Positions 46,101 through 57,000 of a DNA stretch of 64,000 nucleotides are shown here, piece by piece. The notes under the pieces were generated by a model. That model searched no databases. It was not told where the DNA came from and saw only the letters and a list, made by a program, of their open reading frames with translations. Position 1 is the stretch's first letter; the number at the start of each line of letters is the position of its first letter. The stretch spans positions 7,602,149-7,666,148 of the forward strand of contig NC_084818.1 in the NCBI RefSeq assembly GCF_963583255.1, written 5' to 3'. The stretch comes from Pyrus communis. Taxonomy: Eukaryota; Streptophyta; Magnoliopsida; Rosales; Rosaceae. The position numbers and the translations under genes are program-made.

Positions 46101-47342
46101 ATGTTGTGGAACCAAAGACATTTATTGTTGTTTATCTGGTGGACAGATGCGAAATTGTGGAGAAGACATAGCAGAGATCAATGTAAAGCCAGATGGTTCT
46201 TGGAGTGCTAAGACCAAAGGCGAGTTTGGTGATCTTGCGCAGTGGCATTTGCCTGATGGATCTCCATGTGGTGATAGTGATTTAGAACCCTCAAGGAAGT
46301 TGAAGCTGGAATCCGGTTTAAACGAAGATAATAGAGTTAAGTGTAATTGGGTTACTGAAGTTCGTGGGCATCAGCCTGACCCCTTAGAGGAAGTATTTGA
46401 GGGCTGTAGTCACAATGTGATAACAATGAGCAGCAGTGACTCCAGCGGGAACCTTGATTTCTCTGTAAATGAGGACAATGAAATCAATTCTGTACCATAT
46501 AATTCTGATCCGACATTTTCAAATAAGAATAGTGATTCTGCTGAAGCTGGGAATGCTGACGTCATCATTCTTAGTGACTCCGAAGAAGAAGATGCCAATT
46601 TAGTTTCTTCTGGTACCGCCTATGGTACATTTCCAGTAAGTGGAACAGTTCCTGGGTTCCAATATTTTGGTAATGTCTCTGGTTCTTTCATTGATAGCAC
46701 TTTGGTTCCAGCGGATCTAAATCCAAGCAGCCAAGATATGAACTCTTCTATTTTCCATGCTGATGCTGGATTGGACTTGATTGAAAATACCTTGCCCTTT
46801 GCTAGTGAGGACCCCTCACTGCAAAATTTTCTTCCAAATCAGCCCTCGGCTTTGTTGGAACAGTCTGATTCTGGACAACATCCTCCACAATCAAACAGCA
46901 TTAGCAGGGACGACTGGATCTCTCTTCGACTTGGCAGGGTCGATGAAAATGTTCCCAATGCCTGCCCTGAACATGTATCCACACATGAAGTACAATTGAG
47001 TAACGAATGTGGATCAGATGAAGGTAAAAATTTTGCCTATTTAACTTTGTAATTGTTGGAGCAAGATTTTACTTAAATTATGAAATGCTGGAAATATTTA
47101 TATTTTGTGTGATTGTAATAATGCTTCAAATAAACTTTGCCAGTTTTTATTCATTTTTTATTGCTGATGTTTCATATTATGAATCCTTTGCAGCTACTCC
47201 TCTAATTAAGGATGGAACTGATGAAGTTAGGTCTAGCAAAGCAAAGTCACGGAAATTTTCGGATGGACCTTTCTCGTTTCCTCGTCAGCCAAGGACTTTG
47301 AGGCAACGAGTGTATCTACCAGTAGAATCCAACTCTGAATAG
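39853..47342 (+). CDS. SIZ1: SIZ1-type E3 SUMO-protein ligase, 16 exons
   Basis: Spliced CDS: 39853-39876, 40299-40379, 40989-41031, 41320-41410, 41686-41848, 42045-42175, 42584-42652, 42754-42841, 42937-43012, 43703-43776, 44150-44257, 44700-44861, 45785-45889, 45975-46055, 46147-47023, 47194-47342; 773 aa. Domains: SAP (about 11-45, DNA binding); PHD (121-171, ligands C121 C123 C135 C140 H145 C148 C168 C171); PINIT (about 178-310); SP-RING (C369, C385, H387, C390, C408, C411) that recruits the SUMO-charged E2; SUMO-interacting [11 protein letters not shown] (571 on); and a terminal [13 protein letters not shown]. Plant SIZ1 SUMOylates regulators of phosphate, temperature and defence responses. 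It is about 100 aa shorter than Arabidopsis SIZ1, diverged between SP-RING and C-terminus, and has Gln143 at the usual PHD Trp, so it is probably a paralogue. Intron 13 is GC-AG (AAG|GCAAGT). Confidence 0.88.
39970..40170 (+). repeat. triplicated segment in SIZ1-like intron 1
   Basis: A GA-rich tract followed by GAGGATCAAAGTCTCATGCT occurs three times (about 39970-40002, 40058-40093, 40135-40160), with CATTCTGAATTG or TTCTGT..AATC between. This is tandem expansion of an intronic block. Confidence 0.7.
43127..43289 (+). repeat. (CT)n tract and 47-bp tandem duplication in SIZ1-like intron 9
   Basis: A long CT microsatellite (43127-43185) is followed by two exact copies of a CTTTTCCCCCTCGCCC...AAGAAACT unit of about 47 bp. 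Another CT run lies at 42659-42687 just after the exon 7 donor. Confidence 0.85.
45455..45620 (-). mobile_element. LTR remnant, antisense in SIZ1-like intron 12
   Basis: Begins TGACACACCCTGACCCGGAG and continues GTGTTGGCCGTCACCC..AAGGTGATGAAGCCAT. This matches the reverse complement of the 3' end of the solo LTR at 34340-34477 (TGACACACCCCGACC, GTGCTGGCCGTCAC, AAGGTGACGTAGCCAT). It is a diverged fragment of a related element, inserted opposite to the gene. The far edge is not resolved. Confidence 0.6.
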
Positions 47343-49033
47343 AAAAAGTTCTTGCTTGCTTGAGGTACATTATTCAGTTTTCATAGGCTGCTTGGGTTGT
47401 TGATTCTGAATGTTCTCATATTAGTTATTTATTTATTCATTTTGTAGGATAGGCAAACCCTTTTGTGTTTGTATAATCAAGGTTTTGGCCATGCCTTTTC
47501 ACTGCAATGTTGTTTTTAAACCACCTTGTTTTGTGCTGATCGTAAATTTAAAACCTCGCTGTTGATATGATGAATTTCAGTTCAATAATGTTGATTTTGG
47601 CATGTCGATATCTCAATTCCCTAGAGAGGCATCACAAAGTAGAAGTCAGCTGAATTGCATGTTTGTGCTTGCGTGCGTGCGTGTGAGCATGGTTGTCTCG
47701 GCAAGCCTAGAGCTAGATGCATTCTCTGACAGTATTTCTTTGCCTTCTCAGGTAACTTATTTGCGTCGACTTGGTGATATTTTGAAGTTGCAGAAGAATC
47801 GATCCCTATCCAGAATTTTTTTACAATTGGACATAGCGGAAGTTTCACCATTGTAACATAAGCAGCGGTCCTCTCTCTGTGCCACCTAGAAAGGGTTCAA
47901 TCTGTAAATAGAAAGGGTTCGATCTGTTGCGTTTTTTTTGTTGTAATGTACTGTTACTAGCATCCAATGTTTGTTCCTTATGGGAGTAGTGCTGAGGAAC
48001 CGTTGCATTAGTGACGCTGGTTGTTGAACTTACAGTAAAATTGCGAAATTTCGGTTTAAATGTTTGCCCAACCTTTTCCCTCTGCAGTAACTTTAGGCGG
48101 AGATACAGGAACAAGAGATGGTTTCAAATAATGGAGTCATGATTTCGTCTAAAAAAAACTTCACCGGAACATTTCTTCAAGCACCTAGTGGGCGCTGCTG
48201 GTTCTTGCCGACATTTGTCAAAAGCTTATGCAGATGTATGTCGACAACTACCATTATCTGCAGAGATTTGTTGAGGGCAGTTGCAGGAAACTGGCTAGTA
48301 GTGTTGAAGATTGCCAAATATAGGGGTCAAATACAAATACACAAACAAATATGCATAGGGGTTTTGAAGTTGTTCGGTCATGGATAACTAATGATCTCAT
48401 GTAGGCTCCGCCAACTGTATATAAACACATACAGACGTGCAGTTTGGGGTCTTCCTGGCATATTACCGTATATATGCATATCCACTACAAGCAAAACGAT
48501 CTTCTTACAAGTAAAATCTCACTGTCCCACAAAACATTCTCTCCCTCTCATCGCTGTTAAAGTTGGTTTCATTTGAAAGAATTACTGATGTTGAAATGAC
48601 TCCGTGCAAACGGAAGATGGAAAAACTGAGTTCTACATCGTACGAAATAAATTTAACTTGATAGTTAGACAGAAGAGTTAAGTTTACGAGTTCATAGCTT
48701 AAGGATAGTAAGGAGTCGATTCTTAAAAATTAAGGGCCAACAAGAAGTTTCGATCGAGTACCTAAAGTAACGAAAAGAGAAGAAGAAGCAAGGACTGAAC
48801 TCATAGCTTCGAATACTATACACACACACACACACACAAAATACAGCCAAAAATACACAAGATAGAATGAACGTATACATATGTTTTGACTGATCGACTT
48901 TATTTCATTACAAATTAAGCATCGATCAGATCAGTATATATATACACTAATCATGATTAGTGGAAATGCATGAATGCAGATTAGTACATTTGTGTATGAA
49001 ATATAGTGAATGATATAGGTAGAGACTGTTGAG
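47343..49033. other. SIZ1-like 3' UTR and intergenic
   Basis: The 3' UTR of the SIZ1-like gene probably runs several hundred bases and may contain an intron (GAG|GTACAT at about 47363 to TTTTGTAG at about 47448). An (AC)n run lies at 48820-48838. No further gene is supported. Confidence 0.4.
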
Positions 49034-49498
49034 CTAGCAACAGAGACCACTGCAGATGCCAAAAGGCAAGAAGTTAATCGGAACGCAAACACAGCCGAGC
49101 TGGCAAGGGGCCACTACAGAATTGCATGGGGAGCCTCTGCACCCATTGATCATTGACACTCCCTCTTTTCCTTTTGTTTTTCCTTTTGATTCTAGCTTGT
49201 CCATCATCCTTGACATGATCAATTCCTCACTACTTCTGCCCTTCTCGTTGTTCCTAGTACCTGATATAGCCACCCCACTACCATTGTTGGCATCACATCT
49301 GTCGTCGACGCTGGCGCCACATTTGGCGTTGATCTTGGCGTCACATTTGGCATCAGTAGTGGCGTTACACTTGGCATCAATGTTGGCTACTTCAATGTTC
49401 TTGCGGTCGGCAAGGGCAGTTGGAGGAAAGGTGGACGCGATAAGAACCGCCATGGCCACCATCACACAATACGCCTTCATACTCATCGCCATAACCAT
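49034..49498 (-). CDS. small secreted cysteine-rich protein with knottin-like C-terminus
   Basis: A single-exon gene of 154 aa. The signal peptide is residues 1-30 (hydrophobic AYCVMVAMAVLIAST core, cleavage after TALA). Residues 40-71 are four tandem octapeptides, each with one Cys at position 5, consensus [ITV][DN][AD][KR]C[DNG]A. A charged linker (about 72-118) contains GKTKGKEG. The C-terminal 36 residues have eight Cys: C-x4-C-x6-C-x3-C-x-C-x10-C-x3-CC. The C-x-C-x-P...G-x-C portion resembles albumin-1 chain b (leginsulin-type) knottins, which act in seed defence or signalling, but spacing differs and two Cys are extra, so activity is unproven. The start at 49498 was chosen over 49555 because a TATA box (49561-49567, minus) is only 6 bp from the latter. 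Confidence 0.7.
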   Translation of the reverse strand: MVMAMSMKAYCVMVAMAVLIASTFPPTALADRKNIEVANIDAKCNATTDAKCDAKINAKCGASVDDRCDANNGSGVAISGTRNNEKGRSSEELIMSRMMDKLESKGKTKGKEGVSMINGCRGSPCNSVVAPCQLGCVCVPINFLPFGICSGLCC

Positions 49499-49560
49499 TT
49501 GTGCGTTTGTGTGTACGTAATTAGTGTATGCATGCATGCCTTTCCTTCGAAGCACTTATT

Positions 49561-49567
49561 ATTTATA
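49561..49567 (-). promoter_or_regulatory. TATA box of the cysteine-rich gene
   Basis: The minus strand reads CTATAAATA about 65 bp before the chosen ATG at 49498. It excludes the in-frame ATG at 49555. Confidence 0.65.
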
Positions 49568-49569
49568 GC

Positions 49570-50975
49570 CATGAATTATGAAGATAATAACCAATTAGGA
49601 AGTAAGATAATACCGTACGACAACCTAACTTAGATACCATGTCCACAAAAATAAGTTAAAGAACAATATCCATGCAATCTTCATGCATATGTATTCTTTT
49701 GTTTTGTGGAAATTTACTACGACATGCATCTTTCATGAAAGATGTTATTAGAGGGCTAATTTCAAGAACAACCTTTAAGTAATTTGTGCTAATTATTCCG
49801 AGAGTAGTTTAAATTAGTCTATGAACACTTCTTACTGCTGAATTATTAGCTGTAGAAAAATAATTTATGCACACCCATTTATCGACAAAGGCAACTAAGG
49901 CTTACTGCAGGAAGCAGCCCCCTCTAAAGTTTTGTGCACGAAATGAATTATAACGGGTACATAAGGTGCAGAGAACATATTAAGCACATTATTTGTGCCC
50001 CCTTAAAAAAATAAAAGATAAATTTATGCCCCTTCAAATGAAATATGAAGTAACTAAAAAGCATATGTAGCTTTAATTTTCCGTAATTTTAGCTTTATAA
50101 CTGATTTTAGTTGATACTAGTATAATTACCCACACATTGCTGCGGGTTTTTAAATCGTATAAAATATGTAAAAAGTTATGTACACATGTACAACCAAATT
50201 AGGGGTTCAATCATGGATTCGTATTCCTCTTTACAGTTTTATTTGCACACATACACTAATTAGTACTTTTAAATTCTTCGATCATCACTTTAGAACTTTT
50301 TTTATTTTTCATGATATACATGCTTCTTGGTTGCAATGTGAAAAAATAATTAAGTAATATCGCAGCTCTCAAATTCATTTAATATGATACATTAAAAAAA
50401 AATTACAAGCTACCTATTATCCTTGATCAGCAACTTTTTACATACATTATTTTGGTGACATCAAAGGTGGATCAGCAACCTTCTACAAACTTTATTCCTT
50501 GCATAACATTCACAATAGTAATATCACATGACGGTTTTATAATCACTAAAATTTCTGCTAGGCCAACACAAACTGTCACAACCTTTGAAAATAACAATTG
50601 ACAAAAACCTGTTCAGATTCAAGATAAAACTTCAATGACACTTGCATTATAAATCTGCCATTCATCTAGTAGCATTCTTGCAAAAAAAAATAAAAAAAAT
50701 AAAAAAAAAAAAGAAATAAAAAATGAAAAGCATTGATTTGCTTTCCTTCCAAATTAAGTTTAGCTACCATGGGAGAGGTTGAACCAACTATCATCTAGAT
50801 CCCGAGCACATGCCAAAGCTCTCAGTCACAAAGTTGAAGGCATACCACTGATTGACTCGAGACCCATAAACACCTCTGGTAACATTTATTTTGTTTTGCT
50901 TATCACTTTAAATAATTTGGAGACTAAGATGGCTTGGCACCTTTATATTCTACACTTCCCACGATCATTCTATAC
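49570..50975. other. intergenic, AT-rich
   Basis: No gene is supported. It contains an A-rich tract (50683-50722). Nothing else is recognised. Confidence 0.4.
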
Positions 50976-50978
50976 TTA

Positions 50979-51735
50979 GGTCTCGTTTGGCTGCTCGGAT
51001 TGTACTGACTATTTCTGTCGAAGAGGATAAATAACCACCGGATAGTACTGATTAAATTAGTCGAACGTTTGGTGCAATATCGAACTAATGACCGTATTAT
51101 TTATATTGTGTTTGGTAATATACTGGATAGGAGGAATCAAACTTAAAATAAAATTTAAAAAAAAAAAAAAAAAGTGAAATCATTTTTTTGTTCCCAGATC
51201 TCTCCGCACCCCCCCCCCAAACACCCTCCCTCTCTCTCCCTTCTTCTTCTTCCCCGACTGCAGAAGAATCCCAAATAAATTCAAATAGCCAGTTGCAGAA
51301 AAATTTCAAATTGAAATCATCTCTCCGCCGCACCATGTTTCTTTGCAAGACCCAGTTGCAGGGGAGGACGGTGAGAGGTGATGAGGAAGGCCACAAGGAG
51401 AGGACGACGAGGAAGGCGATGAGGACTAGGAGAGCAGAGATGGCGAGAGAAAGCAGCGCGACATAAGGCGACAAGGAGGACGGTGATGGCGAGAGAAGGT
51501 GACAGGGAGGACGACGATGTCGACAGAAGGCAATGGGGAGGACTACGATGGCTAGAGAAGGTGACGGGAAGGACGACGATGCCGAGAGAAGGCGAGAGAG
51601 AGAGCCGAGTTCGCGAGATAGGAGAGTGAAACCGACTAAATAATTCGGCGCTTATTTAGTACGAGTGAACGCCAAACACCCGGGTCCGTATAACTAATTA
51701 TATCTGATCCTTTATCCGATCTGCCAAACAGAGCC
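50979..51735. mobile_element. PIF/Harbinger-like non-autonomous element
   Basis: A 757-bp element flanked by TTA on both sides (50976-50978 and 51736-51738). The termini GGTCTCGTTTGGCTGCTCGG and, complemented, GGCTCTGTTTGGCAGATCGG share 14 of 20 positions including GTTTGGC. A GG..TGTTTGG terminus with a TTA duplication is PIF/Harbinger style. The core is GC-rich with a CT tract, a C run (51212-51220) and about four diverged ~30-bp repeats of GGAGGACGACGATG..GAGAAGGTGA (51475-51600). No transposase. Confidence 0.7.
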
Positions 51736-51883
51736 TTAAAGATTTGACAAAACTTATTATATTGGCAGGCCATTGTTTGTTAAATTCGTTTTTATTAGGA
51801 GGGGATCCATATTTGTTTCTTAATCAATTGTGATATTGTCTGTATCTATTTTTTATGTTGGAGATCTCGTCACCAAATTGTTG

Positions 51884-52038
51884 GGGAGTTTTAACGAAAA
51901 GCCCGTGATACTGTTCATTTTAACGAAAAACCACATTTTTACACTAAAAAGTCAAACCTAGTACTATTTACTTTACCATTTATTTTGTCCTTATCGTTAA
52001 AACTCAAAGTTTTCAAGCCATTTTCATTAGTTTTTTTA
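51884..52038 (+). repeat. dispersed ~150-bp repeat, copy 4
   Basis: GGGGAGTTTTAACGAAAAGC...CACATTTTTACACTAAAAAG...CAAGCCATTTTCATTAG. It is the closest match to copy 2 at 22358-22516. Confidence 0.7.
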
Positions 52039-52167
52039 AATTGTTACTCCTTTGACAGCAAAACAAAAAGGGTACAATTGAAAGAACATAAAATAAATGG
52101 GGGTATAATCGGAAATCCACTTTAACTAAGCTACAGTGATTCTCCCACCGGTTTTAGTATATATAGA

Positions 52168-52345
52168 ATTTTTTTTTTTTTTTTTTAGTACAATGATATA
52201 TTTTACATTAAGAATGGAGGAGTTCGGCCAAGCTACACAATGGATAATTTAATTTGGTAACGAATTCATCATCAACGAGATTCGAAACTAAGATCTCTCA
52301 CTTATAAGTGAAGAATAATATAATCAGATCGTAGTACTGAATGAT
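52168..52345 (-). repeat. tRNA-derived SINE (minus strand)
   Basis: On the minus strand: CTTCACTTATAAGTGAGAGATCTTAGTTTCGAATCTCG, which aligns with the SINE at 63626-63818 (CTTCACTTGTAAGTGAGAAATCTTAGGTTCAATTCTCG). The 3' end on that strand is a T run (52168-52187). The B-box is slightly degenerate. Confidence 0.6.
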
Positions 52346-52349
52346 TTCA

Positions 52350-53455
52350 GTTGATATTTTTAAACACAAAGGAGACACAGGAGTCGGGACAACAAACTCG
52401 TAGCTTTTGGAGGAGGGGTAGTGTTATAGTGGAAATCAAGCATCATGCGGCTTTTCTTACTCGGATCAAGGCTCCCCACCCCTTCCATTTCTATTTAATT
52501 CATATTTAGAAAGAAGGAGTTTACAATGAGATTTTTTGGAGAATAAATTGGTTGCGAATTCATCATTTCCATAATTTGAATCTCTCTTGCGTATTCAATT
52601 GGGAATTTGAAAGACCTTAATGGATTTTTATGGAGTTTAATTGATTGGTAGAAATTCCATATAAAATTTTGATTCAATTTCCTCAAAATCTCATGGGAAT
52701 ATGTGAAATTTGTGGATGCTTAAAATACACTATGAAATCTCTCTAATTTTCTCTAATTCCTTAACTTTTTCAAATTCTTTAAGATCAATTTCTAATTGAA
52801 TATATCTGAAATGTTATAAACTTATTTAAAATCCTAATTGAATACACTCAGATTTATAATGAATTTAATAAATTATCTTGAATTTCAGATAACCACTTAA
52901 AATTTTGATTGAATATCCCAAGATTCATTAAAAGAATTAAAATCTCTTAAAATCCCAATTAAATATACACCCAAATGAAGAGAAACATTACTAATTCGTA
53001 GTATCTTCTCTACTAATTAATAAAACACTCATTGTCAATAAAAATCCTATGAAATTACCAATTTAATCCTCTAATCAAAACAGAACATAAATAAGAAATC
53101 TGGGTAGAAATATAATTTCACACAATCAAATTTTGTTATTTTTTTCTTTTCAAAGCTTCGTCTACATGTAATACTAACATATCTCTAATTAAAAAAAAAA
53201 AAAAAAAAACTTCTTACTCACACATTCTCTATCACTCTCTTCCTCTCTCCTTCTATTTCAAAAACAAAAACAAAAAAAATTTCTCACACACTTTGTGTAT
53301 GCCCATATTCTAGTAAAAATTTTAAAAATATATATAAAGAAAAAGAAATTAGGTGACCGAAAAGTGCCGTCTCTCTGTAGGACACGAACGCAAGTAGGCG
53401 AAGCGAAGGTGAGTGACAAAACCGCAATCAACTAATCAAGTTGCAATCCGTTTGG
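52350..53455. other. intergenic, upstream of taxilin
   Basis: AT-rich; no gene is supported. At 52600-52990 short blocks such as 'AAATTCTTTAAGATCAATTTCTAATTGAATA' and 'AAATCCTAATTGAATACAC' recur in diverged form. An A run lies at 53190-53209. Confidence 0.35.
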
Positions 53456-53540
53456 CGGAAGACAACGCAGTTCGGTCACTTCCTTTGTCCTCTCTCTCTC
53501 TCTCTCACTCTCTCTCTCTCACTTTCACATAATCTACCAG
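53456..53540 (+). promoter_or_regulatory. probable non-coding first exon of taxilin
   Basis: A CT-rich leader (53489-53520) ends CTACCAG|GTAAGG, a good donor. The matching acceptor ATTGTAG ends at 54024, five bases before the ATG, which implies a 5' UTR intron of 484 bp. Confidence 0.5.
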
Positions 53541-54029
53541 GTAAGGTAATTTCTCCTTCTTTCTCTTTGTTTCATTTCTGCTCTCTGTAAAATCTCGTCT
53601 GTGATGGTTCAGATTTCTCAATGGTGCCGATTGATGGATGTCACTGTCAGGGTGTTTGAAAATTTTGTATTCTTTTGGTTCTCTTGATAAAAGTATAAAG
53701 AATGAATTGGCTTCTGTTTTATTGGTTTCCCAGATAACAAAAGTTTTGAAATTTAACCCAAGGTTAAGATTTTTGTCATAATTTAGGCGTGTTTTTACTC
53801 AGCAGCTTAAAGATTGAATCTTTTAGTTTGATTTGGGTTCTGTTGAAATTTTCTTAGCAACCCAATGGCAGTAGGTTCTAGTGTTGCTGTTTTCCTGAAT
53901 GTCAGCAGAGCTAACATGAGTAAACCTAGCTGCAAATGGAGATATGGTGTTTTTTCTTGCAATTCGTAGACGGGGCGGTATAGATTTCGGTGGTTCTATG
54001 AGTTGACACACGGTGACATTGTAGGTGAA

Positions 54030-57000
54030 ATGGAGAACCCAGAAGCAAATCAGCTTCCTGAAGTTGATTCTTTGCCTGATGGGTTTGTTGTGAGCTCCCC
54101 AGAGCCGCTGGCTCCGGCAACTCCAACCTTAGAACAAGAGAAGCCGTTGGGTAACAACGAAAATGATAATTCTACAGAAAGGGATAGTTCAAAGGAACCT
54201 GTAGGTGAATCGGCTGCAGATGAGTTTCAGCCAAGCCAGGATAGGGCAGAGAAGACTCAGAAACTGAGAACGTTTCCTGTTCCGTTGTCTGAAACAGATA
54301 GTTCTCATGTTTCAGTAGAATCGGTTCAGGTTCCCAAAGATGCCCCTGCCGAGCAGACAGAAGAAGGTACACTGGTCATGCCTGATTCATCTGTTTCTGT
54401 TTCTGAGGCTTCGGTTGGGGGATCTGAAGGCGGTGAGGTAAAGGAGGAACAAGTTGAAGCAAGATGTCAAAGTTCAGAGAGACGTAAGTATCTTGACCCT
54501 GTGATTTCCATCGTAAAGAAATTAACTCAAAATGTGTACGTATATTTATAAGTGGTCCTTTTCATTTGAGTTTTTGATATTTGTTTGCCACCCGTCTGTC
54601 ATTGCCTTTCAGCAGCTGAAAGAGGCTCAGATGCGTCACCAACCAATTTGAAGGAAACGTCTTCATTGGAGAGTGTTGAAACTTTGAAAAACAGAAAAAC
54701 AGTTAGTATTACATATCAGTAGATCTCTTTTTATACTGTATCAATTTGTGTGCTTGACCTATGCCAAAAATCATGTGTGTCGTTTTCTTATCTGAGACAG
54801 ATTTATATGATGCAATCTTCATTCAAAATGTTATATATGTGAATCATCAATACAGTTACCGAGTTGGATTAAATTTTTCCTCAGGAATCCACTGAAACTA
54901 AACGTAAGAGTGTAAAGCGTACCTTTAAATCAGAAAAGGAGTTCATAGAATTCACCTTGAAGTATCAACAAGCTCTTGCCGAAAGAGATTCGGGTATGTT
55001 GAGATAGCTATGCTAATGTTTACAACCGAAACTTTTCATAACATATACTGATGTGTATGCTTCCAATATGGGGTTATTGCAGAAGAAATCATCTCTTTTT
55101 TTTCTAGTAACATTGAAATTTTGTAGGGATTTAAGTATACTGCATGTATGTGGTGCTATAATAGTTGATCCAGAAATGGATTTCTTACACCTATGATGTA
55201 CTATCCCGTGTCACAAATTTTCATGAAATAGAAGAATGATATGAATCAAGGCTTCGAAATTCCCAATTATTAGTAGCTAGATAGTAAAAGTTAATTGATT
55301 ATGTTGATAACCTTAATTTAACAGTATTTTCTGAACGAAAGATATAGCCTTCGTGAAGTCTTAGTGGAGTGACATATTTATAATAACAATTATATCATGA
55401 GCAACATTGTAGAGAATCTTAATAACTAAATACTTGCATCCTTTTTGTCTTTCTAGCCATTTCTGTTCGAGATAAGCTTGAGTCCTTGTGCAGGGAGTTA
55501 CAACGCCAGAACAAAGTATTAATGGTATGCTACCTCTTGACTGACTGCATATCCTTCAAATAATTGTTCTGCAAACTTCATATTTGTCTGAGTCTTTAAT
55601 TTGTCTAGGTTCTGATTGACCATGAAAACTTAATTCCTACTTTCTATTAATAGCCATAGGATGATTCGAAGTAGAGGTGTAGCCCTTGTAGGCTTGTAAA
55701 GTACCCAGTTTTGCATACCATGACGAAGCCCACTTAACTACATTGTAGGCTTGAAACCAAAGTGTCAAGTTTCCCTCAATGACATCTTTTCTCGTTGATT
55801 TTTTATTTTTAGTAAATTAGAAAAAATTGCAAAGAGGGAGCTGAAAGTATTTGTTGTTTTTTCTTTGTTGTCCCATTGCTTTGAGGTTGAGGTATAGTTT
55901 ATTATGCGAAGGGTGCACTGGATTATTCTGCACTCTAGTGTATTGTTATTGACTGAGAAGTATCTGGTGTAGAAAAGAAGGGTAAACTTTTGTCGAGTTG
56001 AGTGTAATTTTTCAGTTCATCTGATTTAGATCCCCCTATTATCGTCATGTTCACTGCCTACCACGTCATCTTCAACATTTTGAAATGACAAGTTCACACT
56101 ACTGGCTTGTGATCTATTTCTCTCGACATTAATTTTAGTGTCAATACCATCTTTAATTTTTTGACTATCTTACAGTTTGTTATGGTAAGTTGTGAAGTTG
56201 ATCAATACTCTGTCACCAACCTAGAAACACTGATGGCTTCCTGATAATTTTAACAGGATGAGTGCAAACGGGTGTCAACAGAGGGGCAGAACTTGAGATT
56301 AGATTTATCAGTCAAGTTCCAAGATGCAATAAAGGTTTGATTCCATCTTCTTCTTATCTTCTATAGGGAATTGAATTGTAATTACCGTTGACTTATTAAT
56401 CCAAACATTTCCTATATTATATACTACAAAACATTTCATGTACTACTATACTCTACTAACCATGAGATATTTTAAAGGTACAAACACCCAAAGTCCATAT
56501 ATTTTGCAACTTAACATTCCGAGTATGTTGAAAAGTAAAAACAGACAAGATTTCTTGGTTTGTACTTTGTTGTATCGTGATTATATCTAGTAGAGGCCCA
56601 AGAGAGAACATACAAGCAATAAGGGTTCAGTTGAGTAACAAGCATTTTTGTATTCTTTCCGAACATCAGAATTCAGAACTACTTCCTTTCTATTTTAAAA
56701 GAAAAAATTATTGGTTCAGTTCGTTATTGTTTTCTTTAATGCATGTTTTCTGACATTAAATTCCTATGGTTATAGGATGTGAGCACTAAACTTGATGAGC
56801 AAAAGGAAGAATGTATCTCTCAGCTAAAGGAGAATGAAATGTAAGACCCAGATGTCGTCGGAAATAAGCTTGCTATATCTTGCAGAAAATACCGTAGCAA
56901 ATTGGATTTACTTACCTTGGAGATCCCTAGCATGTGTGTGTCTCAACGAGACCAAACTTGATCAATGTCATCCTAAAGTGTCATATATTAAACTTTTTCC

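Noticed and set aside
48118..48387. 89-aa open frame downstream of the SIZ1-like gene
   Set aside because: No domain or signal; it probably lies in 3' flanking sequence.
51097..51474. 125-aa and 92-aa open frames
   Set aside because: Fall inside the PIF/Harbinger-like element. A hydrophobic stretch is present, but no transposase or known domain.
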